Both the position numbers and the translations under genes were made by a program. A stretch of 64,000 bases of DNA from Lenzites betulinus (Eukaryota; Basidiomycota; Agaricomycetes; Polyporales; Polyporaceae), in contig JABYQU010000059.1 in assembly GCA_022264855.1 (NCBI GenBank), forward strand, positions 62,001-126,000. The letters are read 5' to 3'. The stretch's first letter is position 1; every line of letters begins with the position of its first letter. Positions 41,201 through 51,860 of the stretch are shown here, piece by piece. The notes below the pieces were generated by a model, which saw only the letters and a program-made list of their open reading frames with translations, was not told the DNA's origin and ran no database searches.

Positions 41201-44200
41201 TGCGCGGTGGCGCGCTTCTGTGCGTTTTTTCTGTTTGGTGGGCCGCGGGGCTTCGTCCGGTCGTGCTCGGAGGATAGCCTGCAGCATCTTCCCTGTGTAC
41301 GCGCGTCGCCTTTCAAAATATTTAGAACGTTCGGGAGATGCGGGAAGCAGCTCTGATTCGACGGTGTGGTTGCTGCCATAATGCCCCAGGGACGGACGCA
41401 CCCGCACGCGCTAATCTTCTTCGATGACAGAATCCCTCTGCGCCACGGTAGCATCGCCCGCCGCCGCGTCGACTCGGAGTCAATGCGTGAACTCATCTCT
41501 CTCGCGTGGTGCGGGAGCCTGCGGGACCATCTCAGGCTCCGTCGCACGTCAAGCTGGTCCACTTGCTCGCCAGCCCGGCCAGATCAACGCTCCCGTGCCG
41601 CTACTAGTATCGACACCTCATCTACGTGGACAGCTCAGATCCCCGCCTCGCGACAAGACTCGGAGGACATCCCGTCGCAGACATTGCCTTCTTCCAGGGT
41701 CGCCCGCTTCTTATGCCGGTGCCGCTACGGACGTCATCGCCCGCGCTGGCACACACACTAGGCCCCTGCAGCCCGTTCCGCGTCAACACCGCTAAATCTG
41801 ATTGCCTGCTATTCAATGCTGTAAGTAGGTGAATATGCAATGATGACGTCGGCCGGCGCGTACTGGAAGGCGCTTAGCAGGCCCGCCACCCAGCTGCGTC
41901 GGCGACCTCAGCGGTAGCTGCGGTACTAGCGCATTGTCGATGGTCGCTGCAGTGACAATCGTGGTGTGTCTTGTTTCCTGACGTGTACGGAGCGTGTTAG
42001 GACACCGAAGTGAGTCGCGGTGGCCGTTGGGCTCTGCTTTATGCCCTTGTACTCGGGGATCTTTTTTGAACGGCTATATTGACTCGAACCGCCGTCATTT
42101 AGATTCCTGTGGGTGCTCGCGTGGGTCTGGCTTCCGATACGACGCGGAACGGCCCGATCTCGAGACGTTGCATCGCGCTTTACACGCAGGCCTGCCCGCC
42201 GTCGCCTGCGGATGTCGTTGTGCAACCATCTGTCGCCTAACCCATCGGACGTGTCCGTTAATATTTGCGCCTAAGCACGCGGCTTCGACGATGTGTTAGA
42301 CAATCGCGATGTACAGCACCATAGCCGCGGTATATTCCCGCATTTTCGCCCGCTAAGCGCCTCCGTATGTGCGTTGGCCTCGAATGAGGTCCGATACACG
42401 GCTCGGCCTCTCGATACATGTTCTCTAACTTATTTTACACATGAACACAGAGGCTGTTACCGTCCCGCCACATATGTGCAAGCAAGCCATACATGTATAG
42501 CCCCAGCCGCCCGCAGCATCCCTCCGCCCACCCGCTACACACCGCCTGAACGCGTCGCAGACGCACCGTGTTCGAGGCGGAAGCAGCCCTGCCCGAACGG
42601 TCGCGAAATTTCCACACTAGCTCCGGCACGCACACTATCTGCGGAGCGCGGCGGCCCAGGCCTGCCGCACAGTGTCAGTGACCCTACATCCGCCGAGGAG
42701 TTACCCCCCCAGCGGTATGCTTTAGCTTCCCGCATCCCAGCCGCAGCCGGGGTTCTGCCCGCATACGCCTGCCAAGCGCGTAATAATACCCCCGCCGGCG
42801 ACACGGCGGGTATTCCGGGCGGCGTCACTGCAGCGGCGGCACCCCGTCCGTGTCGTCCTGGAAGGGCACGCACAGATCGACGTGACGCTCCACTGCGCTC
42901 GGATGCGGATGCGCGAGGCTGGCTGGCAGGCTTCGCGCGTGCCACGCTGCCAGGCCCGTTCGTGTGGCGCGCTGTTCCCAGAGGCCGACAGGCTGCTGAT
43001 GGGTTCACCCGCGCGCGGCGGTCCCACGTCTGCAGCGCTGGATAAGGGCCGCGCCCACACTGGAATTTCCACGAGATCTCCCGCGCGGCCGGATGGGGAC
43101 TGCGGTCTCTCCCATCTTGACGGCCGTGCGCGAGTTGCACTGGCAGAAGTGCGCCCTGGGACCGGGGCGTTTGCTCCCGCTGGTACCACGCCCACCGCGC
43201 CCCCTGGCCACCGCCAGCGGACGCACACTCGTACACCGCCAGTGTGTGCGAGTGTGCGTTTTGAATGGCGTACACTGCCAACGGTGGCCCACGACGAACT
43301 CCTCTGCCGCGCCCTCCCGCTGGCACTCCTGCAAGTGGCAGCTGACCGCACGACGATCCCGGCGGCTGCCCAGCAGTGCCCGTGTAAGAATACCCCGCCG
43401 GCCCTCCTGCCCGGTCGCCCGCGCACCCGTGGGCCGGGTCGGCGGGCGGAGAGCGCGCGGGGAGACGTACTGCGTGCGCGTGCCACGCTGGCTGTCTGTC
43501 GCGCGCGCGAACAAGTTGAACTCCGCGCGCGAAGCCTGTCGGATCCACTGGCAGGCCCGGGCGGGGCAAGCGCAAGGTCAAATCGCCGCGCTCGTGCCGC
43601 AGAAGGCTGCCGCGGTAGGGAAGGAAGGCTCTGCGTTGGGGGAGAGGGGCGGGCGTGGGTGCGAGCGGAGATTCAGGCTGGATCCCGGCGCGAACTGGGT
43701 AACTCGAAGGACAGTACTGCGTCCGAGCGGCAGGGCGACCAGTACTTGGGATCGAGTACGGAACGTTGCGGTGCGTGGCGCCGAACACTGCGGAGACTGC
43801 GATGGTGGAGGTATACATTCGCGATGATCACGTCGCCGATTAGTGCGTAGCAGCATGACCTCCTGTGCTGACGTAGGGATTACTAGTATATAACTCTCAC
43901 TAGAATGGTGTCGGCCCGCCGTGCTAAATGGGTCTGTGCTCGCATTGCAGTGCAGTGTCGCTCCTCCTCGAGGCCTCCTCCTCGATGATGTCGACGCTAT
44001 TAGTCGTATCGGCTGTCATTCCTCGTCCTCGAATCGTTTCAACTTGGGAGGGCATACATTCTTGGGCTGCTAATATTTGTCAACGCTCAAGGACACCTGG
44101 ATGCATAAGTTAGGTTCTCGGGATTCATGTGCCATTACCTATGGATTGCCTGTTCAGAGTTCCTCTTGTAAAGCTACATGTTCTGTCGTCCTATGCTCGT

Positions 44201-44456
44201 TCGTTTGTGTTGGTTTGGTATCACCATCAAGTCAAGCGTATTGTTTTGCATGCCAAGGTCCGAATCAGACCAACGACTTAAAAGCAAGTTAATACCTCAC
44301 TCTAACTACATATTTTTGATAAGCAAATGCTATCAGATTGTGGCGCTGGAATTATTATTCCGGAAGGAAGGGCCGCCGTTGGGCGCTTGAGCACTTTGCG
44401 TCCGCCCCCCTCCTCGCGCCCGCTGCCGACGCTCTATGCGGCCCTCCTGAACACCT
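38283..44456. other. 6-kb GC-rich gene desert
   Basis: I find no gene with a domain or coherent splice structure. Several long open frames (38847-39728, 39014-39850, 42535-43818, 42882-43850) overlap on opposite strands and are explained by high GC and few stop codons. Landmarks are an ATTTACGA microsatellite (three units, about 40342-40368), an imperfect hairpin AATACCC..GCCG / CGGCGGGTATT at about 42786-42815, and an MFS exon relic at 43921-44044. Confidence 0.5.
43921..44044 (+). pseudogene. Relic of an MFS transporter terminal exon
   Basis: At 43985-44044 the frame reads MMSTLLVVSAVIPRPRIVST, which matches 15 of 20 residues of the last exon of the MFS genes at 48916, 51861 and 59797 (MMSTLIVVWAIIPRARIVPT in the second). 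The DNA just before it, GTGCTCGCATTGCAGTG, also matches the 3' splice site of that exon in the second MFS gene (ATGCTCGCATCGCAGTG). A short insertion separates the acceptor from the ATGATG, there is no stop in the expected place, and no other MFS exon is recognisable upstream. It lies on the opposite strand to the functional copies. Confidence 0.72.
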
Positions 44457-46808
44457 ATGCACCATTTCTTCCAGCAAGACCCTGGGCAGGGCTCTGGAAA
44501 CATGTTCAGCGACGCTTCCCAGGGCTCCCAACAGCAACAGAACTCGCAGCAGCAGCTTCTCGGCTCCATGCAGCAGGCCAATCTCGACCTGATGGGCAAC
44601 CTCAGCATGCTCACCGGCCAGGACAACGCCCAGCAGCAGCAGCAGCAGCAGATGCAGCCCCAGTCGCAGCTCTCGCAAACTCTATCGCAGGCCCTTCTCG
44701 ACCAGCAGATTAAGCTCAATCTGCTGCAGCAGTTGCTTCAACAGCAGACGCAGTTGCAAAATGAGATTATCCAACAGCAGGTGCGAACTCTCATCCCGTG
44801 CTCCTATGATCCACCGAGGAAAGGACGGAGCTCAGGCAAAGGAAGTGCGGCGGCGGAACTCTCGGTGTTGCTAGAGTTCAGTCTGCACCCTCTCTTGGCG
44901 CGTTACCGGGCAAGAAGCAGAATGCAACCCCCATCCCCTACTTCATCGTAGTTATCGCTATGCAGCGATACAGCCCCCTACTCGTCTTCGTCGCCGAAGC
45001 AACTGGTGTCCTTCCGCGTATTGCCGTTTTTGCACGTTCGAGAAATTTGTCCAACCTTTCCTGAGCTGCCCCTATCAGCACTTGAATGGCTCCGGAAACA
45101 TGCACTTCGTTATTTCATGGCGTGTATGCTAACGCTTCTGCTAGATGGGCCTGCTGGGCGGTGGCCAATCTCCGTTTTCTCCCCCTCCTATGTCGAGGGA
45201 CTCTCAGCAGTTTGGCCTTCTCACCCCAGGTGGGCGATGTTTGCATCCGCCATCCGTATCTGACTGCCTGACTGACGACTCCGAAGGGCCGTCAGCCGAG
45301 CTGAGAGCGCAACAAAACACAGACTTCATCTCCCCTATGCTGCTTCACACCAACAACTCACATCTCGGCTCGATACCACAAAACCCTAACGGCCTTCCGA
45401 ACTTCATGTCGCAGCAGATGCTATCCGCCGGGCCCCACTCTGCGCCGCCGAACATTGTGTTCAGCACGCCGAATATACCCATGTCGCCGGGGGAGCTGGA
45501 CTTCAACGAGCTGCACATCCCGAGCCCCTTCCTCGGCCCCCACAACAACGCGGGTGGCCCCCCACCGGGCCCGCCGCCGCAAAACAACAACAGCCAACAC
45601 GGTATGGCATCGTCTAGCAAACGGCGGACTACGTCCTCCAGTGGAGACGAGTCCGCCGTGCAGACCAAGCCCGCTAGGAAGCGGCAGATCAGGACCCCGC
45701 CTGTGGGCCCCACGACGGCGGGCAGGCGGGGTAGCGTGCGCGGTACCCGCTCTGCGAACTCCACGCCGCTCTTCCCCGCTACGACGTCGAGCATGCGGCC
45801 GAGCCCCGCGCCGCGGAGCATGCAGGGCCCTAACGAAATCCCCGGCGACACGCCGTCACCGGTCGACCCGCCCATGCCGCCGCCCGCGCATCCCGCGTCA
45901 TATGCCCCACCTCCGTCGGGCATGTCGACGTCGTCGGCGTCCCCCCCGCTGCCTTCTACGCCCGCGTCCCCTGCCGGCCCTTCTGCGTTCAACCAGATTG
46001 CGCCGGTCACGCCCGCGACGATGCTGAAGCTCGGCCGCCTCGCCGTCAGCAGTGCGCTTGTCTCCCAGCCTAGCGGGCAGGACGACGGCGCGACTCAGGG
46101 CGTGAAGGAGGGCCGAATGAGTACCCGTTCGGCGGCGAAGGGCAAGGCGACCGACAAGTCCGGGAACACGCTGATCAGCCCTGCGTTGAAGCCGATTCGC
46201 CCAGGTAAGCCCGCGTGCATGCCCGTCCGTAGCTACGGCGGCTAACGCGTTTCCCCACAGCGGGCAACGCGGTACCGACCCCCGCAACGGCATCGCCGAC
46301 GTCACCGTTCATGCAGCCGGGCATGGCGGTGCGCAAGACGTCACACAAGGCAGCGGAGCAGAAGCGGCGCGACTCGCTGAAGACGTCGTTCGACGACCTG
46401 CGCTTCCTGCTCCCGCCGATCCCGCTCCCGTCCGAGGATGGCTTCCCTACGGACGAGCCGCTGCTCCCGGGCGCGATGCCGCCGCGCGGGCCGCCGAAGG
46501 GTAGCGCGGAGGGCCCGAACCGCGGCGTCAGCAAGCTGCAGCTGCTCCGGTGCGGGAACGAGTTCATCAAGATCTTGAAGGGCCGCATCGAGCGGCGCGA
46601 CGACGAGATTGGGCGGCTCAGGATGGAGGTGATGCGCCTGCGTTCGGTCGTGGGCGAGGACGTTGCTGCTGCGTCGATGGAGGGCGAGGATATGCTCGAC
46701 CTCGAGCGCGACCTGGACGCGTGCGAGATCTCGACGGGGCGGGCGTTCGGGCGTGCGCGGGCGTCGTCGATCACGGAAGGTGAGGGCGAGGACGACGGGG
46801 ATATTTAA
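44457..46808 (+). CDS. bHLH transcription factor with Gln-rich N-terminus
   Basis: Nuclear DNA-binding protein. Exons: 44457-44780 (Gln-rich, including a CAG run), 45145-45229, 45287-46205 or nearby, then 46260-46808. Joins are in phase: IIQQQ|MGLLGGGQSPF and PGPSAELRAQQ. The middle is Pro/Ser/Asn-rich with a basic KPARKRQIRTPP patch. The bHLH lies near the C-terminus: basic region plus helix 1 SHKAAEQKRRDSLKTSFDDL, a long ~45-residue loop, and helix 2 VSKLQLLRCGNEFIKILKGR followed by a short coiled segment and an acidic end. The His/Glu/Arg pattern fits E-box binding. The 57-nt intron at 45230-45286 is a multiple of three with no stop, so it may be retained in some transcripts. The target genes are unknown. 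Confidence 0.88.
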
Positions 46809-47378
46809 GCGCGGTATGTATGCAGGTCGGTGGTTCAGCGGGGCAGGGCGGACTCGTGCGTATAACAGTATTGACGGCGCAGCGGCCGGTGCGTGATTTT
46901 TCGGGGTTGTAGCGGTAAGGTCCATATAGACGACTAGAAGTATACGATGAAGTAGTCGGTGTAGTCCGCGATGTATTGTTACTCGCAGCCCGTGATGCTC
47001 AGTGGCTTTTTTGCTCAGCACCGTCCGCGTTCCCAGCTGCCCCCCGGCCGCTCCCACCGAGGTGAACGCGGCTCTCGCGCCCCCGCAGAAAATTTCTCGC
47101 AGGTGCCACGTCCCGTCCGCGCATCTTGCCACGGCCTTTTTTGGGCACGCTAGTTTTTGCTTCCACCGCGAGCGTGACCTGCGATATGTGCGCGATCACG
47201 ATCTGGCATCTGCCTCCGGATCTGGGCAGGATATTGTGTGCCACGTGGCCGTATCTACCCCGGTGCCTGGTTCGCAACTCCGTCCGCGCACGCCAGGTTG
47301 CGCACGCGCCCACGCTCGCTCTCCTCCCGCCCCCTCCTCCGTCCGCCGACGCTGCATCGCGTACACACAGGTCTATCA
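46809..47378. other. Intergenic, no supported gene
   Basis: 3' flank of the bHLH gene and promoter of the small membrane protein. No clear TATA box or gene. Confidence 0.45.
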
Positions 47379-48093
47379 TGTCGCAACTCCAGGTCAACAG
47401 CCCGTTGTAAGTGTATCATTGGCTTCAATAACGCGCAGGCGCGGAGACTTACCCGCCGTGCGAACAGCTCGGTCATATTCCTGCTGCATATCGCGCTCGA
47501 CGTGCCCATGGCCGTCCAGGGCCTGTGGTCGCCCCTGAACCTACCCTTCCTCGGGCTCACAAACACGACCATTGTGTTCATCAAGGTGCGTCGTCCCGTC
47601 CGCCCTGCCGTGCACGCGCTGAACCGCGCAACGGTAGCTGTACGCGGCGCTGGTTACCGGCGGGTGCATCGCGTCGCTTCTGTGCTTCGGCTTGCCCGGT
47701 ATGTCCCCCCATTCCCGCTCGCATTCCGCCTCGTTCTACGCGCGGGACGCTGACGAACCGCCCTCGCGTTGCGCAGAATTCCTCCCGGGGAAGAGGGCGC
47801 TCGCAATCGCGCTGTGCGTGTACCACGTCACCTGCTCCACGGTCCTCTTCAACGCGCCGCGCTTCATCCCACACTCGTTTGGCGCGCTCGCCGAGACGTA
47901 CGTCGTCTCCCTCTTCGTTTGCTGCGCAAGACGTCGGCAGTGTGCACAGAGCTGACGCGCACGCAGGTACCGCGCTACGCCGGAGATCGTGTGGGGCACG
48001 CTGCACGGCCTGGTCGGACTCGGCTTCGCGGTCTGGTGGCAGGCGACCGTGCAGATTGCGGCTGCGATGGCCCAGGTCACGAAGAGGCAGTAA
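47379..48093 (+). CDS. Small four-helix membrane protein of unknown function
   Basis: The short first exon encodes MSQLQVNSP. Later exons end at 47585, then run 47638-47698, 47777-47897 and 47967-48093. The spliced protein has helices around SSVIFLLHIALDVPMAVQGL, LYAALVTGGCIASLLCFGL, ALAIALCVYHVTCSTVLF and IVWGTLHGLVGLGFAVWW, with a short basic C-terminus (KRQ). The exon joins from 47585 onward are in phase. The acceptor of exon 2 (about 47450) is the least certain. It looks like a conserved fungal membrane protein, but I do not recognise a family. Confidence 0.72.
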
Positions 48094-48915
48094 CTGCGCT
48101 TCCCCACTCCGACGTCAGTTGGGACGTACCTCAGGCCAAGCTTCGAGTTGTTGTAAGGGATGATGTGCTGTACGTAACGGTGCAATCCGCTACCGGGTGC
48201 TGTAACACGACCGCTGCTTTCTTGTGCTCTTATATATGTGCGTCATCTATAGCCGTACTCGGGAGGTTGAACGGATATATTATTATTTGGGGCGTATCAT
48301 GATTGCCTGTGCAGATGCCCCGTGCCCCATGACGGCGACGCCACTGCTGCCTGAAGTACGGCGTAAACGTCTAGCCGGTTTCCTGCGTTCGCCGGCATTT
48401 CATCCTGGCGGATGGTGACTAGCTTGCGCCGGACATGCTACGGCGCCGCATTATCTACCACGGCGATCCGAGGGGGTCTTCGGACAGGCCCATAGCATGG
48501 AGACATGATCCCTGTGCTGTTACGTCCGCACAGAGCCAGGCAGCCGTGGAGAGGATCATTGTCCACACCGGCTCATGTGCACTAGACTAAAGAGGTCGAG
48601 CTGCGCCGGGACTTCTAGCCATTTCCGGAGGACGCCCAGCTTGTCGCAGACTGGGCCGGCATGACCGACGGAGATGAACACCCATTTCCGTGGCGCCCTC
48701 CGCTGCTATTTAGGCTCGAATCTTGACACGCCTTATCCCGCCGCTGGTGCCCATCGGACGGGCGTGCGCACGTCGTACGATGTGGTAGTTTGTCACCGCC
48801 ATGATATCTGCGATGGTGGTGCACACCTAGGGTGATGCACGAACGCCCTCTAGAAGGCTATTGGGGAAGAAAAATCACAGCAGGATAAACGACGACCTAG
48901 CGGATGGATGGCGTT
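48094..48915. other. Intergenic, no supported gene
   Basis: 3' flanks of the four-helix protein (plus) and MFS A (minus), which converge here. No gene or repeat recognised. Confidence 0.45.
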
Positions 48916-51166
48916 CTACGTGGGGACATAGCGGGCCCGCGGAATCAACGCCCACAGCACGAGGAGCGTCGACATCATCGAGACCACGCTGTCACATACC
49001 GCCGTCAGCCACTGCGCACGCCACATACAAAGGGAGGGAAAGAGACGCACAAGGGCGGGAGCGTCGTGATGCCAAACTTGGACGCGAGCAGCCCAGTGAT
49101 AAACGGGAGGACCGCGGAGCCGGCCTGGCCGGCCCCTGCGATGTACCCCGCGCATGCGGTGAGGAGCCAGCGCGGGAGGACGGTGGTGCAGTGGTTCATG
49201 AGGATGGGCCACATGGGCCCGAGGAGGAGGCCGACGAGGGCGACCGCGACGGCGTTCTCGATGAGCGAGGGGATCACCCACACGGTTATCTCGAGGCTGG
49301 ACTCGAACGGTGCCGTAAGTGAGACGGAGGAGGATGTGCAGGTTGGGGGCGGCGTACCCGATTACGAGGACTGCGTACAGGAAGAGGGCGCGTCGCTCGC
49401 CGATCTATCACACATGTCATTGGCATCCTCGATGCTGATGTTGGATGTCACTAACCTTTTTGTTGAACCACAGGAGCAGGACACGTCCGAGCATTAAACC
49501 TGAATCATCATCAGTCTGTGTTGTTACCCTTGCAGGACTCCGCAAAATATTCTACCGCCGAAGAAACCGGACGAAATATATCCAGAGCTGGAACTGCCGT
49601 GGCGTTGCTCGAGAAGGTACGTCACGCTCCATCCTGTACGTTATTTAGTCATAAGAGCGCAGATAGGAATAAATCATGTGGACAGCACGTACCGCCCATG
49701 GTCACCTCGATGCCGACATATATGAGAGAAAATACCGACAAGAAATGGACATCTTTGTTCCCCATCATCTGTCTGAACTTGTTCGAGTTCACGCCCTCCG
49801 ACTCGCTGCTTGTCTCCCCTTCCGCTTCCATAATTTCTGAAGCGGCCCGGTTGTCAGCAATGCGAGGTCATAATAAGGCAGTCTCCACTCATACCTCCTT
49901 GTCGCTTGCCCCGGAAGACATACCACAATACTGCCGTGTTCGCGACGTAGAAGCCGGCGGAGATAATGTAGTGGAACGACCAATACTTCGCACTCTTCGC
50001 CAATTCAGTAGCCACCAGCGGCGAGATCAAAGCACCGAGCCCTGCACGTTTCGATCGGTCACTCGCTCAGTGACCAAGCACACTCCACCGGAGAACGGCC
50101 GATGTGTCGCTTACCATAGCTTCCGTGCAGGAAGCCCATCTTGGCGTTGGAGTTCTTCTTCAAGCTCGCAACATAACCGGTGGCTTGGGCCGCCTGGACG
50201 GCAAGGGTGAGGCCGATTACCAGGTAGGCGAAGCACATGAGGGGGAAGGGGCCCGCGGGGATCAGCAGGGCGTAGGCGCCGATCTGACATAGAGAGCCTA
50301 TGACTTGAACGTTAGCGACGCCAGTCAAGTGATATCCATGCCTCCCCCACCTAAAACCAGGACCTATCGACCGTGTATGATGAGAATTCCTGCGTGGGAT
50401 GGGGAAATTATTGATCAGACTGACCTTTCCGAAGCCGAGCCGATCTGTGAGGAAGACGTTTACGATGGCACCGCTCAAGAAACCCTAACATATGTGCATG
50501 AGATGGTTAGCACCCCACTCCTGTGATTGATCCTCCGACTGGCACCTACCGTAGCAGCGAAGACGAAGATCAAAGAGACAGCCGCGAACCCAATCTATCC
50601 GCGGCGAACCAGATGAGTCACAGAGCCCTCCAGCTGCGAGTGATGGAAAATGCTCTAATTACGTTGTATTTCTCCTGGATCCTAGGTAGCATCGGACCAG
50701 TGGTGGCATCGTGCCATCCATTAACGAACAGACTCCCGCACAGCGCGGCGAAGTGCACAAGGCTCTTCTTCCGGTGGGCAGCTTCCAAGGCGGGATCGAC
50801 TGGAGCGACGGCGTCCGCAGGTACACTGGCACCTCCTTCACCGCTGTTAGTCCCCGTTCTGTTGTAGAGCCCGGAGACGCCGCCTTCGAGGTCCGGCATA
50901 GGAAGCAGGACATGGACAGTCGAGGACGCGCCACCGCAGTCCGTGAGAGCGGAACTTGCTGGGCCTAGGGTGGCCAACTCGATGATACCCGCACCGTCGT
51001 GAAGCTGCTCATTGCGATGCCGGACTTGTTCGTTCTGTATTGTTGCCCCGCCCGTGAGGCTGAGTGAAGAGGTAGAAGCGTGGAGCGCAGTCGGCGAGCC
51101 TTGAGTTTCTCTGGGTCCAGTTTCAGCGCCACCAGTGCCGTTTCGAGCGCCTTGAAGAGGTTCCAT
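48916..51166 (-). CDS. MFS transporter A
   Basis: Multi-exon 12-helix carrier of the major facilitator superfamily, plasma membrane or vacuole. The start MEPLQG at 51166 is chosen because the upstream in-frame ATG (51292) lies in leader-like sequence. A ~115-residue cytosolic Ser/Thr/Gly-rich tail precedes helix 1 (KKSLVHFAALCGSLFVNGW, then DATTGPMLPRIQEKY). Later exons give GFLSGAIVNVFLTDRLGFGK, CQIGAYALLIPAGPFPLM, ISPLVATELAKSAKYWSFHY, FLSVFSLIYVGIEVTMG, SSGYISSGFFGG, IPSLIENAVAVALVGLLLGP and the end VSMMSTLLVLWALIPRARYV. All equivalent exons of the two sister genes are present without a visible break. The substrate is unknown; the NGWxDxTTGPxLPRIQ start suggests the fungal BSC6/FHS-like group. 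Confidence 0.88.
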
Positions 51167-51860
51167 AGCGGCACTGGGGAGACCTGAAGACGTCTGAAGG
51201 GTCTCTATAATGAGTGACCGGTCGTGATATCGCTCTTTGCGATAAAAGACACAGGGTTCCCCAGGCCGACGGCGAGGCGGCTGCCGTAACAAGACTCCGG
51301 GATCAAGTGATCATATGCCCGGCACGAGGTCCAGAGGATGTTCGCGTCAATGTTATCTGTACGAATACGTGCTCAGTGTTTTTAGTGTTGGTCAATTGGA
51401 CGATTGCAGCGCAGCGCTCTGGAATAGAGATAGTGGTATACATGTAAAGCAGACGAGGACTCGGTCGATGCGCTGCCGATCCGAGGCCAAAGGCGTGGGA
51501 ACCTCACTGGGCCGAACACCAGCGTGGCGAAAACCTTCAAACCCTCGAGACTCGGATGTATTACGCTGCAAAACTGCCATCCCAACGTCCAGCGAGTCCT
51601 AGTGCAAGGTTTGGCAGCTCAGTTATGTGCTTGACATCATGCAAAAAGTATGTTCGGCTCAAAACCCGATAGCAACAAGTACTACAAAGAACAAGCAGTG
51701 AAGCAACATTGAAGCATAGGACGAGATACGACCGGTCGACAACACAGCATAGAAACACAACAGGAACGCTCAACAGGCAGCCATCTATACTTGCACATAT
51801 ATCCCGAGATCCTGGCTTATCCTCATAGAGCGTCTACGTAGTAAAAGGGAGTGTGTGATT
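51167..51860. other. Intergenic, promoter of MFS A
   Basis: No gene supported. The region carries the MFS A promoter and the 3' flank of MFS B. Confidence 0.45.

Noticed and set aside
42786..42815. GC-rich hairpin as a terminator
   Set aside because: The stem has a 2-nt bulge, there is no U-tract, and rho-independent terminators do not apply to nuclear genes.
42535..43850. 427-codon minus-strand and 322-codon plus-strand frames in the gene desert
   Set aside because: Mutually overlapping, no hydrophobic core pattern, no family, no splice logic. A chance effect of GC content.
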